Below are positions 33,878 through 43,041 of a stretch of DNA of 64,000 bases, piece by piece. This stretch comes from Fimenecus sp964540535 (GTDB lineage: Bacteria; Bacillota; Clostridia; Oscillospirales; Acutalibacteraceae): assembly GCA_964540535.1 (NCBI GenBank), contig CAZIMO010000001.1, forward strand, positions 62,001 through 126,000, read 5' to 3'. Under the pieces are notes generated by a model. The model was given only the letters and a program-made list of their open reading frames with translations. It was not told the DNA's origin and made no database searches. The first letter of the stretch is position 1. Each line of letters begins with the position of its first letter. Position numbers and translations under genes: made by a program.

Positions 33878-36238
33878 TTATTTTGCAAAAAATTTTTCTG
33901 CAAATCTTACAGATGACATTGCGTCTTTGCCGTAATAGTCTGCACCGATCATATCAGCATATTCTTCGGTGAGAACCGCACCGCCGACCATTACCGAAAC
34001 TTCCTCGGTCTGCTCATGTAAAAGCCGTATTGTTTCTTCCATTGCAGGAACAGTTGTGGTCATCAATGCAGAAAGTCCCACAAGCTTTGCGTTTTCTTGC
34101 TTTGCGGCATCGACAATTTGCTGTGGAGCAACATCCTTACCCAAGTCAATAACATCATAGCCGTAATTTTCAAGAAGAACTTTAACTATATTCTTACCTA
34201 TATCGTGAATATCGCCCTTAACCGTTGCGATTACTATTTTGCCCTTTTTAGCGCTTGCCGAACCGCTTTTTGCCATATACTTTTTAATAATTTCAAAGCT
34301 TATGCCTGCGGTTTCAGCGCTCATTAAAAGTCCAGGCAGAAAAACCTTGTTATTTTCAAAATCGTTGCCTACCTTATCAAGTGCAGGAATTAAAATACCG
34401 TCAATCACTTCAAGGGGTGATTTTGTAAGAAGCTCTTTTTCGGTTTCTGACACCGCCTGTGCTTTAAGACCTTTAATTACGGCAGTTTTTAAATCAACTG
34501 TGCTTTCATCCTTATTTTCTTTCGGATTTTCAGTATTATTTGAGATATAGTTTTCAAAATTATCATCTAACCCTGCCAACGCACAATAAGAATAATAAGC
34601 ATTCATCATAGCACTGCTTTTAGGATTAATAATGCCTGCGCTCAATCCCTTTTGCAAAGCAAGCGTAAAGAATGTTGAGTTGAGCAGTTCACGGTTCGGA
34701 AGCCCAAAAGATATATTTGAAACACCGAGAACAGTTTTGACACCCAAATCACCAGTAAGTCTTTCAATACATTCAAGAGTAATGTTTGCGTTATTTTTAT
34801 CAGTGCTGACGGTCATACAAAGAGGATCAAATACCAAATCGTTTTTGCTTATTCCAAATTGCTCTGCTCTACTGATTATTTTTTCGGCAATTTTTATTCT
34901 GCCGTCGGCAGTTTCGGGAATTCCGCTTTCATCAAGGGTAAGACAAACTACCACTCCGCCATATTTTTTCACAAGCGGAAAAACAGCATTTATTGACTCA
35001 TCTTTTCCGTTAACGGAATTCACCATAGCCTTGCCGTTATAAAGACGGAGCGCTTTTTCCATAGCTATAGGATCTGAAGTATCAATCTGCAATGGAGTAT
35101 TTAAAATACTTTGAAGTCCTAAAACGGCATTTTTCATCATTTCGGGTTCGTCAATTTCGGGAAGTCCCACATTGACATCAAGAATATCAGCGCCTGCGTC
35201 TGCCTGCGCCACACCCTCACGGTAGATATAATCCATATCATTATTGCGAAGCGCCTCTTTAAGCATTTTCTTGCCTGTTGGATTAATTCGCTCGCCGATA
35301 ATTACAGGCTTTGAGCCGAAAAACGCAGTTTTTGAATATGAAGTCACAGCAGTAAATGCTTTTTTTGCTATTTTGGGGGGATTTTCATTTTTGCAAAGCT
35401 CAATCATTGCCTTTATGTGTGCAGGCGTTGTACCGCAGCATCCGCCCAAAGCACAAGCACCGTTTTTTACAATTTCAAACTGTTTTGCGGCAAATTCTTC
35501 GGGAGTTACATTGTAGGTTGTGATACCGTTTACACTTACAGGCAAGCCCGCGTTCGGCTGAATGAACAGCGGAGCGCTTGAATATTTCGCCATTTCTTTT
35601 ACAAGACCGAGCATTTGGTCGGGACCTAATCCACAGTTGATGCCAATTCCGTCAACGCCCAATCCCTCTAATGTAATCACAGCGGTTTCAATGTCTGCGC
35701 CTGTTAAAAGTATGCCCTTTTCGTCAAAAATCATTGACACAAGTATGGGCAAATCGGTATTTTCTTTTGCCGCAAGCACTGCCGCTTTAATCTCATACAA
35801 ATCGCCCATTGTTTCAATGAGAATTAAATCTGCGCCTGCTTTTTCACCAACAATTACCTGCTGTTTAAAAGCGGTATAGGCATCTTCAAAATCCAAATCT
35901 CCGCAGGGCTTTAAAAGCTTGCCGAGAGGACCTACATCAAGAGCCACATAGCAATCACGGGATACATTTTCTATTGATTTTTTGGCAAGCGAAACAGCCG
36001 AAGTAATAATTTCTTCTGCATTATTGAATTTGAGGCTGTTTGCACCGAAAGTATTAGTTGTGACTATATTGCACCCTGCGTCTAAATATTCCTTATGAAT
36101 TTTCAAAAGGACTTCGGGATGTGTTAAATTCATATTTTCGGGCAAATCGCCTGTTTTTAAACCGTTTTCTTGGAGCATTGTACCCATTGCACCGTCAAAA
36201 AACAGTATTTCATTGCCGAATTTTTCTTTAAAGGTCAT
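33878..36238 (-). CDS. metH: Cobalamin-dependent methionine synthase (without activation domain)
   Basis: 786 residues. In order: homocysteine-binding zinc domain (ends with GGCCGTTPAHI), pterin/methyl-THF domain (~315-560, PVIIGERINPTG), four-helix cap domain, and the B12 Rossmann domain with DIHDIGK (676-682, lower axial His678). The fourth, SAM-dependent reactivation domain of the E. coli enzyme is missing and is supplied by the gene just upstream, a split common in Clostridia. ATG with AAGGA upstream, 6 bases after that gene. Confidence 0.95.
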   Translation of the reverse strand: MTFKEKFGNEILFFDGAMGTMLQENGLKTGDLPENMNLTHPEVLLKIHKEYLDAGCNIVTTNTFGANSLKFNNAEEIITSAVSLAKKSIENVSRDCYVALDVGPLGKLLKPCGDLDFEDAYTAFKQQVIVGEKAGADLILIETMGDLYEIKAAVLAAKENTDLPILVSMIFDEKGILLTGADIETAVITLEGLGVDGIGINCGLGPDQMLGLVKEMAKYSSAPLFIQPNAGLPVSVNGITTYNVTPEEFAAKQFEIVKNGACALGGCCGTTPAHIKAMIELCKNENPPKIAKKAFTAVTSYSKTAFFGSKPVIIGERINPTGKKMLKEALRNNDMDYIYREGVAQADAGADILDVNVGLPEIDEPEMMKNAVLGLQSILNTPLQIDTSDPIAMEKALRLYNGKAMVNSVNGKDESINAVFPLVKKYGGVVVCLTLDESGIPETADGRIKIAEKIISRAEQFGISKNDLVFDPLCMTVSTDKNNANITLECIERLTGDLGVKTVLGVSNISFGLPNRELLNSTFFTLALQKGLSAGIINPKSSAMMNAYYSYCALAGLDDNFENYISNNTENPKENKDESTVDLKTAVIKGLKAQAVSETEKELLTKSPLEVIDGILIPALDKVGNDFENNKVFLPGLLMSAETAGISFEIIKKYMAKSGSASAKKGKIVIATVKGDIHDIGKNIVKVLLENYGYDVIDLGKDVAPQQIVDAAKQENAKLVGLSALMTTTVPAMEETIRLLHEQTEEVSVMVGGAVLTEEYADMIGADYYGKDAMSSVRFAEKFFAK

Positions 36239-36244
36239 ATTTTA

Positions 36245-36820
36245 TCATTCCTTAATGACTCCGATAAAGGCAGTAACCGTTTTTGTTGGGGTCATCATAT
36301 AATTTTCTGAAAGTGAAATTCCCAATCGCTTTGTCAAAGGCATTAATTTAAAGAAATCCGCTTGGGAAGAAATATCAAGTCCGCCGTAGCCCGGACTGAA
36401 ACGTGGTCTGTGAACGCCTGTTACAGAGGCTTTCAGCTCTTCGCAGGCTTGGTCGCATAGATTTTCAACCATTGAAGCACCTACGCAATGCACAACAGAT
36501 GTCATTGCAGTATCTGTAACGGAGTATTTGCGGACGAGTACGTCTGCGCCCTGCCCCAAGGTTGCACCGAAAAGTATTACCGACGATGAATTTTTTAAGT
36601 GATTTAACAGCTTTTGGCTTTTAAATTCAATGCTGTCAACAATTATTCCGCTATCGGTTCTTTTAAAATCGTATTCTATATAGATATATTTGGGCTGAAC
36701 CAATGTCAGCAGTTCTTGATAAGCCCTTTCAATCATTTCACAGATTTCCGGACTTGGCACTGCGCCGTGTTTATAACCCATATAGCGCGCCGTTTCACGC
36801 AAATCATATTTCAACAGCAT
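36245..36820 (-). CDS. Methionine synthase activation domain protein
   Basis: About 191 residues matching the stand-alone MetH reactivation domain (Met_synt_B12), which reduces and remethylates inactive cob(II)alamin with SAM. The RxxxGYxxxP-type motif appears as RPRFSPGYGGLD. The ATG at 36820 has AAGGTG 7 bases upstream, while the frame could start at a TTG two codons earlier. It lies between the Rrf2-family regulator and metH, in the same direction. Confidence 0.88.
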   Translation of the reverse strand: MLLKYDLRETARYMGYKHGAVPSPEICEMIERAYQELLTLVQPKYIYIEYDFKRTDSGIIVDSIEFKSQKLLNHLKNSSSVILFGATLGQGADVLVRKYSVTDTAMTSVVHCVGASMVENLCDQACEELKASVTGVHRPRFSPGYGGLDISSQADFFKLMPLTKRLGISLSENYMMTPTKTVTAFIGVIKE

Positions 36821-36841
36821 TCGCAATCACCTTAACCTATA

Positions 36842-37285
36842 TCAGCATTTACAGTGCATCGAATTAGCTTCGTTCCGTTTTTGCTTATCAGCTAAATACT
36901 GCAATGTGATTGAATCAACAACCTTATTAACTGCGTCAAGCACACACTGCCAAATCTCAAGGGTTACGCAATCCATACAGTTTTCACAGGTATTTTCGTC
37001 GCTTTCAAGACAGGCAACCGGAGCTAAACTGCCCTCGGTCACACGAAGAATTTCGCCGACTGTATAATCAACAGGCTCACGAGTTAATTTGTAGCCGCCC
37101 TGCGCGCCGCGTGTGCTTTCAACAAGCTTTTCTTTTGCAAGCATTTTGATAATCTGCTCAAGATATTTTTCGCTTATCCCCTGCCGTGTGGCAATACTTT
37201 TAATCGAAATATAACCGTCATCTTTATGAACAGCCAAATCTGTCATAAGGCGAAGCGCATATCTGCCCTTTGTTGATATTTTCAT
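36842..37285 (-). CDS. Rrf2-family (IscR-like) transcriptional regulator
   Basis: 147 residues. The N-terminal winged helix (MKISTKGRYALRLMTDLA ... YLEQIIKMLAKEKLV) is typical. Possible cluster ligands are C92, C100, C103, C106 and C114, more Cys than E. coli IscR (92/98/104), and the protein ends HCKC. It may sense Fe-S or cysteine status (IscR or CymR type). It heads the run to metH, and iscS-iscU lie beyond under a promoter with a related motif. Confidence 0.9.
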   Translation of the reverse strand: MKISTKGRYALRLMTDLAVHKDDGYISIKSIATRQGISEKYLEQIIKMLAKEKLVESTRGAQGGYKLTREPVDYTVGEILRVTEGSLAPVACLESDENTCENCMDCVTLEIWQCVLDAVNKVVDSITLQYLADKQKRNEANSMHCKC

Positions 37286-37316
37286 ACTATCATAACCTTT
37301 GTTTAATGTTTCAAAT

Positions 37317-37345
37317 AATATACTACAAAATCAGTAGTAATTCAA
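37317..37345 (-). promoter_or_regulatory. Promoter of the Rrf2-family regulator gene
   Basis: Minus strand TTGAAT (37345-37340), 17-base spacer, TATATT (37322-37317). The spacer is almost filled by one copy of an 18-bp repeat, so binding there would block RNA polymerase. Confidence 0.75.
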
Positions 37346-37376
37346 GAGCTAATTCACACAAATTCAGTAGGAATTA
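37326..37376. promoter_or_regulatory. Twin 18-bp direct repeats, candidate Rrf2 operators
   Basis: CAAAATCAGTAGTAATTC (37326-37343) and CAAATTCAGTAGGAATTA (37359-37376) match at 15 of 18 bases and start 33 bases apart, close to three helical turns. Each includes an imperfect AATTC-GAATT palindrome. The first overlaps the promoter spacer and the second lies just upstream of the -35, fitting autoregulation. Confidence 0.6.
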
Positions 37377-37470
37377 TATTTTTAATTTATAATAAAAGCA
37401 AAAAAAGGTAAAATATTCACCCGTTTTATAAGTTTATTATAATGTTAGCAAAACCGCTGAAATACTGCGA

Positions 37471-37506
37471 TAAAAAAAATAAAACCACCGAATAAACGAT
37501 GGTTTT
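37471..37506 (-). terminator. Terminator after the fused glycosyltransferase gene
   Basis: AAAACCACCG and CGATGGTTTT pair over 10 bp (one G-U) with a 6-base loop; on the minus strand ATTTTTTTTA follows. It lies about 15 bases after the stop. Confidence 0.88.
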
Positions 37507-37521
37507 AAGAGATTTATAAAT

Positions 37522-39966
37522 TTAGTTCTTTTTGTTCTCAAGAAGAGCGACAAATTCATTAACTGCATTGCGATTGTATTCTTGATAATCAACAGTAAGC
37601 TTAGACACATCTCCTGCAACAAGTCGGCGAAGTCCGTTTTCAATGCCTGCTTCTGAATCTTCCACAAGAACGCCGTTATGCTTTTGCATAAATGTCCGTG
37701 GACCTACAATATCAGTTGACACAACAGGCACACCGAGAATATCAGCCTCAACAAGCACAAGACCGAAGCCCTCATAAAAAGAAGAGAGTATAAATCCGTC
37801 GCAAGCCTTAACTATCGGCAACGGGTTTGACATTGCAAGAATTAAAATAATGTGATCCGCACATGGCAAGGATTTAACATATTCACAAAGCTCGTCGTAT
37901 ATACCGTTAAGTTGATACCCGCCGATAATAAACAAATATGAATCCGGTTCATCCTTGATAACCTGTTGGAATGCGTCAATAAGCCGTTTTTGACCTTTTT
38001 CTATGGAAAAACGCCCAACATTTATTAGCTTTTTTGAAGAAGAATTGAGAATTTCAACTACTCTTTTAAAGGAAGTGTTACATTTAGTATACGGGTCAAA
38101 GGCTATTTCTTTTGCACCGCGTTCAAGAATACCCTGATAATTTATAATATTGTGAGCTACATCAAAGTGGCAGTTTTCGCCTGCAACAGCAGAGGTCGGC
38201 TCAATGAGATCTTCTGTAACTAGAGCTACATGGTCATAAACATTATAAGCATATTTAAGAACATCTTTACGCTGATTTTTTTTTACTGTTGTCTCTTGGA
38301 ATACATCGCTATGAACATAAATTGCTTTATTGCCTTCAAATGCTGAATATAAAAGAATTTTTGCAAATTCATATCCGTTAAACTGCACAACAGTGTCAAA
38401 TTTTGCATCCCCGTAATCACGGCGAAGTTCAAGACGCAAGTCCTCTTTTACCATTTTCATCATTGCGTTGACAGGGAATTTGCCTGCTTTGCACAACAAC
38501 CAAGCAATCTTTTTAAAGAAGCTCAAGTTCATACTGCCTGTTGTGGCAATATAATTTACACCTTTAGGCAGTGCAAGCAAGCTTTCCTGATTATTTTTAA
38601 CAGCACCTGATCTGAAAGTAACATAATAGTTTTTCTCATTTGTGTCAAGACTGTTCAAAAGATTAAGAAGCGATGTTGTAATTCCGTTTTTAGCAAGATT
38701 TCCGCCGTAAATCAATATATTATCTTTACCGTTACGGTTAAATTCACGCACTTCAATTAAATCGCTGTCTTTACCGAAAATCATCTTTTCGCACAATGCT
38801 TTTGAAGCATTCTTGTTATCATAAGTGCAGTATTCCTTTAAGAACTCTGTATCGTCATAATTTTTAGGCGAACGAAGCTCGCTGACAAGCTCGTCAACCG
38901 TTTTAACATTTGGGAAAGGAAGCGATGAAAGCGGTCTGTAAAGTCCGCGGTCGGCAAAATATTCTTCTTCGTCATATGTAAAAAGAATACATTTTTTACG
39001 GCTTACCGCAAAATCATAGAATACGCTTGAATAATCAGTTATCAAACAATCGACAGCATTTAAGAATTCATATGTTTCATACTCTTTCGGGAACTGCCTG
39101 ATATGTTTAAAGGTATTGAATTTAACATTTTTTCTGGCAAACGGATGCAAATTAACATACATTACTTCGTCATCTGCAAGACGCTTGTCTATCTCATAAA
39201 GATAATACTGAACATAAACATTGGCTTTGGGGTCAACCTTGCCGACAGCACCGCGCCAAGTAGGCATAAATGCATAAATTTTCTTATCGTTAATTTCTAA
39301 TTCTTCACGGATTTTAACTTCGCTCTCTTTGTCAAAGAACGCTTCATTTCGCGGATAGCCGCCAATAATAATTTTGCCCGATGAAATATTTTCAAGCATA
39401 TAATCTTCAACCATATGCTCCATTGTATATTCATTGGGATAAAGCAAATAATCGGCAACCATAAAGTTCTTTTGAACATTACCGAGATCATGCATTGCGT
39501 TATTTACTTTCTTACCCAAGGTTTTTAAAGGTGTGCCATGCCATGTATTTAGATAAACCTGACCTTCTTTTTTTATGTAAAACGGCAAAAAAGTAGTATC
39601 GTTTACAAGGAATTTTGCAGAAGCAAGAAGCTTAATATAAGCACGGGTCGAAACAACTGCAAGCTTTACACGTTGCATACCTTTACTGTCAAGCAATTGG
39701 CGAAACTCCTCTTCATTTGCCTTGCGGCATGAAAGATAAAGCTCATAATCAGCAAACTGCGGGTCGTTTACCATTTCACAAAGCATATAGAAAATATTGC
39801 CCTGCATACCGTTACCGTGCTGTGATTCAAAAAGCACCGCTTTTTCATCAAGCTTCAAGGTTTTATAATAATGAGAATAATTTATACGGGGAATATAATA
39901 TCTAAAAATATCGCTGAATTTTTTCTTAAAAAGCTTTTTTAAAGCTTGTTCAATTTTTGGATTCAC
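37522..39966 (-). CDS. CDP-glycerol glycerophosphotransferase / GT4 glycosyltransferase fusion
   Basis: 814 residues. Residues ~60-400 resemble the TagB/TagF-type CDP-glycerol:poly(glycerophosphate) transferase domain (LNTWHGTPLKTLG, LITDYSSVFYDFA, ILFTYDEEEYFADRGLY). From ~420 on there is a GT-B glycosyltransferase of family 4 (NVGRFSIEKGQKRLIDAF, then EGFGLVLVEADILGVPVVSTD). The pair would make a glycosylated glycerophosphate polymer or a capsule/teichoic-like substituent at the inner membrane face. GTG start with GGAGG upstream. It is alone between two terminators, with no other tag genes. Confidence 0.88.
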   Translation of the reverse strand: MNPKIEQALKKLFKKKFSDIFRYYIPRINYSHYYKTLKLDEKAVLFESQHGNGMQGNIFYMLCEMVNDPQFADYELYLSCRKANEEEFRQLLDSKGMQRVKLAVVSTRAYIKLLASAKFLVNDTTFLPFYIKKEGQVYLNTWHGTPLKTLGKKVNNAMHDLGNVQKNFMVADYLLYPNEYTMEHMVEDYMLENISSGKIIIGGYPRNEAFFDKESEVKIREELEINDKKIYAFMPTWRGAVGKVDPKANVYVQYYLYEIDKRLADDEVMYVNLHPFARKNVKFNTFKHIRQFPKEYETYEFLNAVDCLITDYSSVFYDFAVSRKKCILFTYDEEEYFADRGLYRPLSSLPFPNVKTVDELVSELRSPKNYDDTEFLKEYCTYDNKNASKALCEKMIFGKDSDLIEVREFNRNGKDNILIYGGNLAKNGITTSLLNLLNSLDTNEKNYYVTFRSGAVKNNQESLLALPKGVNYIATTGSMNLSFFKKIAWLLCKAGKFPVNAMMKMVKEDLRLELRRDYGDAKFDTVVQFNGYEFAKILLYSAFEGNKAIYVHSDVFQETTVKKNQRKDVLKYAYNVYDHVALVTEDLIEPTSAVAGENCHFDVAHNIINYQGILERGAKEIAFDPYTKCNTSFKRVVEILNSSSKKLINVGRFSIEKGQKRLIDAFQQVIKDEPDSYLFIIGGYQLNGIYDELCEYVKSLPCADHIILILAMSNPLPIVKACDGFILSSFYEGFGLVLVEADILGVPVVSTDIVGPRTFMQKHNGVLVEDSEAGIENGLRRLVAGDVSKLTVDYQEYNRNAVNEFVALLENKKN

Positions 39967-40100
39967 AAATACAACCTCCGAAAAAGTGTAATCTCTACTT
40001 AAAACCCTAATTATAGGTTTTGTTAATTATAACATACTCTGTCGAAAAAAGATAGTATTTTTTATAATAAAGTATTCAATTTTTATTTCTGATTTTTGGC

Positions 40101-40138
40101 AATAAAACCCCCACGGTAGTTTTAAAATTACCGTGGGG
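40101..40138 (-). terminator. Terminator after lysS
   Basis: CCCCACGGTA and TACCGTGGGG form a strong GC-rich stem; on the minus strand GTTTTATT follows. It lies 11 bases after the lysS stop. Confidence 0.92.
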
Positions 40139-40148
40139 ATTATTGGAG

Positions 40149-41645
40149 TTATTTATCTAAAGGCTTCATTGTCGGGAACAAAAGGACATCTCTTATTGCC
40201 GGTGAATTTGTAAGGAGCATTACAAGTCTGTCAATGCCATATCCGATACCGCCTGTTGGGGGCATACCGATTTCAAGAGCATTTAAGAAGTCCTCATCAG
40301 TATGGTTTGCTTCTTCATCACCTGCTGCCGCAGCTGCATCTTGAAGTTTAAAGCGTTCACGCTGATCAACAGGGTCATTAAGTTCAGAATACGCATTGCA
40401 CATTTCCCAACCGTTAACAAACAGCTCGAAACGCTCAACATATTCTGGATTTTCGGGTTTCTTCTTTGTAAGAGGCGAAATCTCAATCGGATGGTCCATA
40501 ACAAACGTGGGCTGAATGAGATGTTCTTCACAGAACTCTTCAAAGAATAGGTTGAGAATATCACCTTTTTTGTGTCTGTCCTCAAACTCAATGTGATGCT
40601 CTTTGGCAATTTTCTTTGCCTCTTCGTCATCCTTTATTTCATTGAAATCAATACCTGCATACTTTTTCACTGCATCAACCATTGTCAAGCGTTCAAATGG
40701 CTTGCCAAGATCAATTTTATGTTCGCCGTATGTGATTTCAGTAGTACCGCAAACTTCATTTGCAAGATAGCGGAACATATTTTCTGTCAAATCCATCATA
40801 CCGTGATAATCGGTATAAGCTTGATAAAGCTCCATAAGGGTAAATTCGGGATTATGACGGGTATCAACACCCTCGTTACGGAAAACTCTGCCGATTTCGT
40901 AGACCTTTTCCATACCGCCGACGATAAGACGCTTTAAGTAAAGCTCAAGAGAAATACGGAGCTTAATGTCGGTATCAAGCGCGTTAAAATGAGTTTCAAA
41001 GGGTCTCGCTGCCGCACCGCCTGCATTGTAAACAAGCATAGGAGTTTCAACTTCCATAAAGCCCTGTCCGTCAAGATATTTACGCACTGCACTGATAATT
41101 TTTGAGCGGTTAATCAAAGTCTGCTTTGAATCTTGATTCATAATAAGATCGATATAACGCTGACGGTAACGCATATCTGTATTTGTAAGTCCGTGGAACT
41201 TCTCGGGAAGGATTTGAAGGCTCTTTGAAAGAAGGGTTACCTTTGAAGCGTGAATTGAGGTTTCACCTGTTTTAGTTCTGAAAACCTCGCCCTCAATGCC
41301 GATGATATCGCCTATATCGAGCTTTTTGAAATCTTTATACTCTTCTTCGCCGATGCTGTCACGGGCAACATAAGACTGAATATTGCCTTTTAAATCTTGA
41401 ATATTACAGAAAGAAGCCTTACCCATAACACGCTTTGACATTAAACGGCCTGCAACGCTTACTGATTTACCCTCTAACTCTTCAAAGTTAGATTTAACAT
41501 CAGCACTGTGATGAGTTTGGTTATACTTTGTGATTACAAACGGATCTTTGCCATCTGCCTGCAAAGCTTGTAGCTTTTCAAGACGAATTCTCTGCTGTTC
41601 GCCCAAATCAATTTCGGGCTGATTTTGCTTAATATTGTCTGCCAT
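40149..41645 (-). CDS. lysS: Lysyl-tRNA synthetase, class II
   Basis: 498 residues. An N-terminal OB anticodon-binding domain (VSVAGRLMSKRVMGKASF) is followed by the class II catalytic core with motif 2 (YEIGRVFRNEGVDTRHNPEF) and motif 3 (PPTGGIGYGIDRLVMLL). A full-length housekeeping enzyme. It follows greA by 28 bases and is probably co-transcribed from the greA promoter; no T-box leader is seen. Confidence 0.97.
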   Translation of the reverse strand: MADNIKQNQPEIDLGEQQRIRLEKLQALQADGKDPFVITKYNQTHHSADVKSNFEELEGKSVSVAGRLMSKRVMGKASFCNIQDLKGNIQSYVARDSIGEEEYKDFKKLDIGDIIGIEGEVFRTKTGETSIHASKVTLLSKSLQILPEKFHGLTNTDMRYRQRYIDLIMNQDSKQTLINRSKIISAVRKYLDGQGFMEVETPMLVYNAGGAAARPFETHFNALDTDIKLRISLELYLKRLIVGGMEKVYEIGRVFRNEGVDTRHNPEFTLMELYQAYTDYHGMMDLTENMFRYLANEVCGTTEITYGEHKIDLGKPFERLTMVDAVKKYAGIDFNEIKDDEEAKKIAKEHHIEFEDRHKKGDILNLFFEEFCEEHLIQPTFVMDHPIEISPLTKKKPENPEYVERFELFVNGWEMCNAYSELNDPVDQRERFKLQDAAAAAGDEEANHTDEDFLNALEIGMPPTGGIGYGIDRLVMLLTNSPAIRDVLLFPTMKPLDK

Positions 41646-41673
41646 TTTTTGTATCCTTCTTTTTTACTTTCAG

Positions 41674-42141
41674 TTAGCGTGAAATATCTGTAATTTTGAA
41701 CTCTAATACGCCTGAGGGAGCTTCAACAGTTACCTTATCGCCTTTTTTGTGACCTATAAGCGCTTTGCCCACAGGAGATTCGTCTGAAATTTTGCCTACT
41801 GCGGGATCAGCCTGCGCAAAACCTACGATTGTGTATGTGTAAGTTTTTTTCTTTTTATCAACAAGCTTAACAACTGAACCGATATGCACATTTTCATTGC
41901 TGAGTGCGTCAACATCAAGAATTTTTGCTGTTTTGAGGATGTGTTCGATTTCGCCGATTCGTGCTTCAAGCTTTGCCTGATCGTTCATAGCCTCATCGTA
42001 TTCACTGTTTTCTGACAAGTCGCCGTAAGATTTTGCAACCTTAATTTTTTCTGCTGCTTCTTTTCTGCCCTCAACCTTTAATTGTTCAAGTTCAGCTTCA
42101 AGCTCTTTAAGACCTTCTATTGTGAGTAATGTTTCTGCCAT
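41674..42141 (-). CDS. greA: Transcription elongation factor GreA
   Basis: 155 residues from the ATG at 42141, which has AGGAG 8 bases upstream; the longer frame is leader sequence. The N-terminal coiled coil (GLKELEAELEQLK ... YGDLSENSEYDEA, with the acidic tip) and the C-terminal FKBP-like domain (ISDESPVGKALIGHKKGD) are complete. It promotes cleavage of backtracked transcripts. Order greA-lysS is common in Firmicutes. Confidence 0.96.
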   Translation of the reverse strand: MAETLLTIEGLKELEAELEQLKVEGRKEAAEKIKVAKSYGDLSENSEYDEAMNDQAKLEARIGEIEHILKTAKILDVDALSNENVHIGSVVKLVDKKKKTYTYTIVGFAQADPAVGKISDESPVGKALIGHKKGDKVTVEAPSGVLEFKITDISR

Positions 42142-42216
42142 TTTTAAAACTCCTTTATTCTTTAGAGTGGTTTTGGGTATAGCAAAACAAGCAGTTCTAC
42201 TGCCCATATAGATGAT

Positions 42217-42245
42217 ATTATATTAAATTATTTTCTTTGTGTCAA
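42217..42245 (-). promoter_or_regulatory. Promoter of greA-lysS
   Basis: Minus strand TTGACA (42245-42240), 17-base spacer, TATAAT (42222-42217): perfect sigma-A match. The -35 and spacer lie inside the last codons of the upstream gene (stop at 42223), so the two units are packed without a gap. The 5' leader to greA is about 70 bases, with a weak GCAG-CTGC hairpin. Confidence 0.92.
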
Positions 42246-42990
42246 GGTCGGTAAGCGTTATTTTTTTATTGTTTACGGTTATTGTATCAAAAACGCATTC
42301 TCCGAGGGAAAAAACTCCGCATAATTCGTAAAGCGCCGCAAAAAAAGTATATTTATCTGCATTATCGGGCAACAGCTTTTGGTATATTGGGGGAACGATA
42401 AAATCGCCGCCGTCAGAAATGTTTATACAGGATTTTTCGCCGATTACCGTCATTACGCAACGCTCTGTATCAATTTTAATCTGCGCCTCGGCAGGCGAGC
42501 CTTGAATAACAGTGCAAAGTCCGCAGTTTTGCTGAATATTATCGCAAATTCCCGTGTATTTTTCTTTAGCGTTTGTTACAACTGTAAGAGCAGACGAGAG
42601 CGGTGCAATTTTATAAATAAAATTTGCGGTTTCGCCTTTATTATCAATCACCGCAACAGTTTTTTTATCATAAGATTTTTTTAGAATTTCTGCAAATGTG
42701 TTACACATAATTTCTCGGTAAAGCATATTGCTTTTAAATTCTGACATATCGTTTCTCGACGGTAATTCGGTATGATTTGTAAGCACCAGACGGCGCGCGC
42801 ATTTGCCTGCACAATACACTATTCGGTCCCAATCCACTCCCCTTTTACCGACCTTAACATCCATAATATAAAAAGGTGCGGCTTTAAAAACAGGAACCAT
42901 TTTCGCCTCGTACTCATCTTTTATAAAACTGCCGAAAAGCTTTTCGCGAAGCGTATCGGGTCTTTTTTCAACATTTAAGACGCAGAACAT
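42223..42990 (-). CDS. Conserved hypothetical protein
   Basis: About 255 residues, family not recognised. It has no signal peptide or membrane helix. A CxxxC motif lies in YCAGKCARRLVLTNH and CGLC occurs later; a Rossmann-like central part (VAVIDNKGETANFIYK, ALTVVTNAKE) is possible. The ATG at 42990 is chosen because GGAGGG stands 6 bases upstream. It follows the S41-like gene by 51 bases, so it is the likely last gene of the ftsEX cluster. Confidence 0.7.
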   Translation of the reverse strand: MFCVLNVEKRPDTLREKLFGSFIKDEYEAKMVPVFKAAPFYIMDVKVGKRGVDWDRIVYCAGKCARRLVLTNHTELPSRNDMSEFKSNMLYREIMCNTFAEILKKSYDKKTVAVIDNKGETANFIYKIAPLSSALTVVTNAKEKYTGICDNIQQNCGLCTVIQGSPAEAQIKIDTERCVMTVIGEKSCINISDGGDFIVPPIYQKLLPDNADKYTFFAALYELCGVFSLGECVFDTITVNNKKITLTDLDTKKII

Positions 42991-43041
42991 AAAAATCCCT
43001 CCGCAATAAACTATGCAGAGGGACAAGTTATTTATTAAAGA

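Noticed and set aside
33862..33879. Hairpin AGGTA-TACCT after metH as terminator
   Set aside because: A 5-bp stem without a clear U-tract is too weak; metH read-through into iscS is possible.
37326..37376. CRISPR-like direct repeats
   Set aside because: Only two copies, within a promoter, with no spacer series or cas genes in the window; operators are more likely.
41646..41673. T-box or other riboswitch before lysS
   Set aside because: The gap to greA is only 28 bases, too short for a T-box leader.
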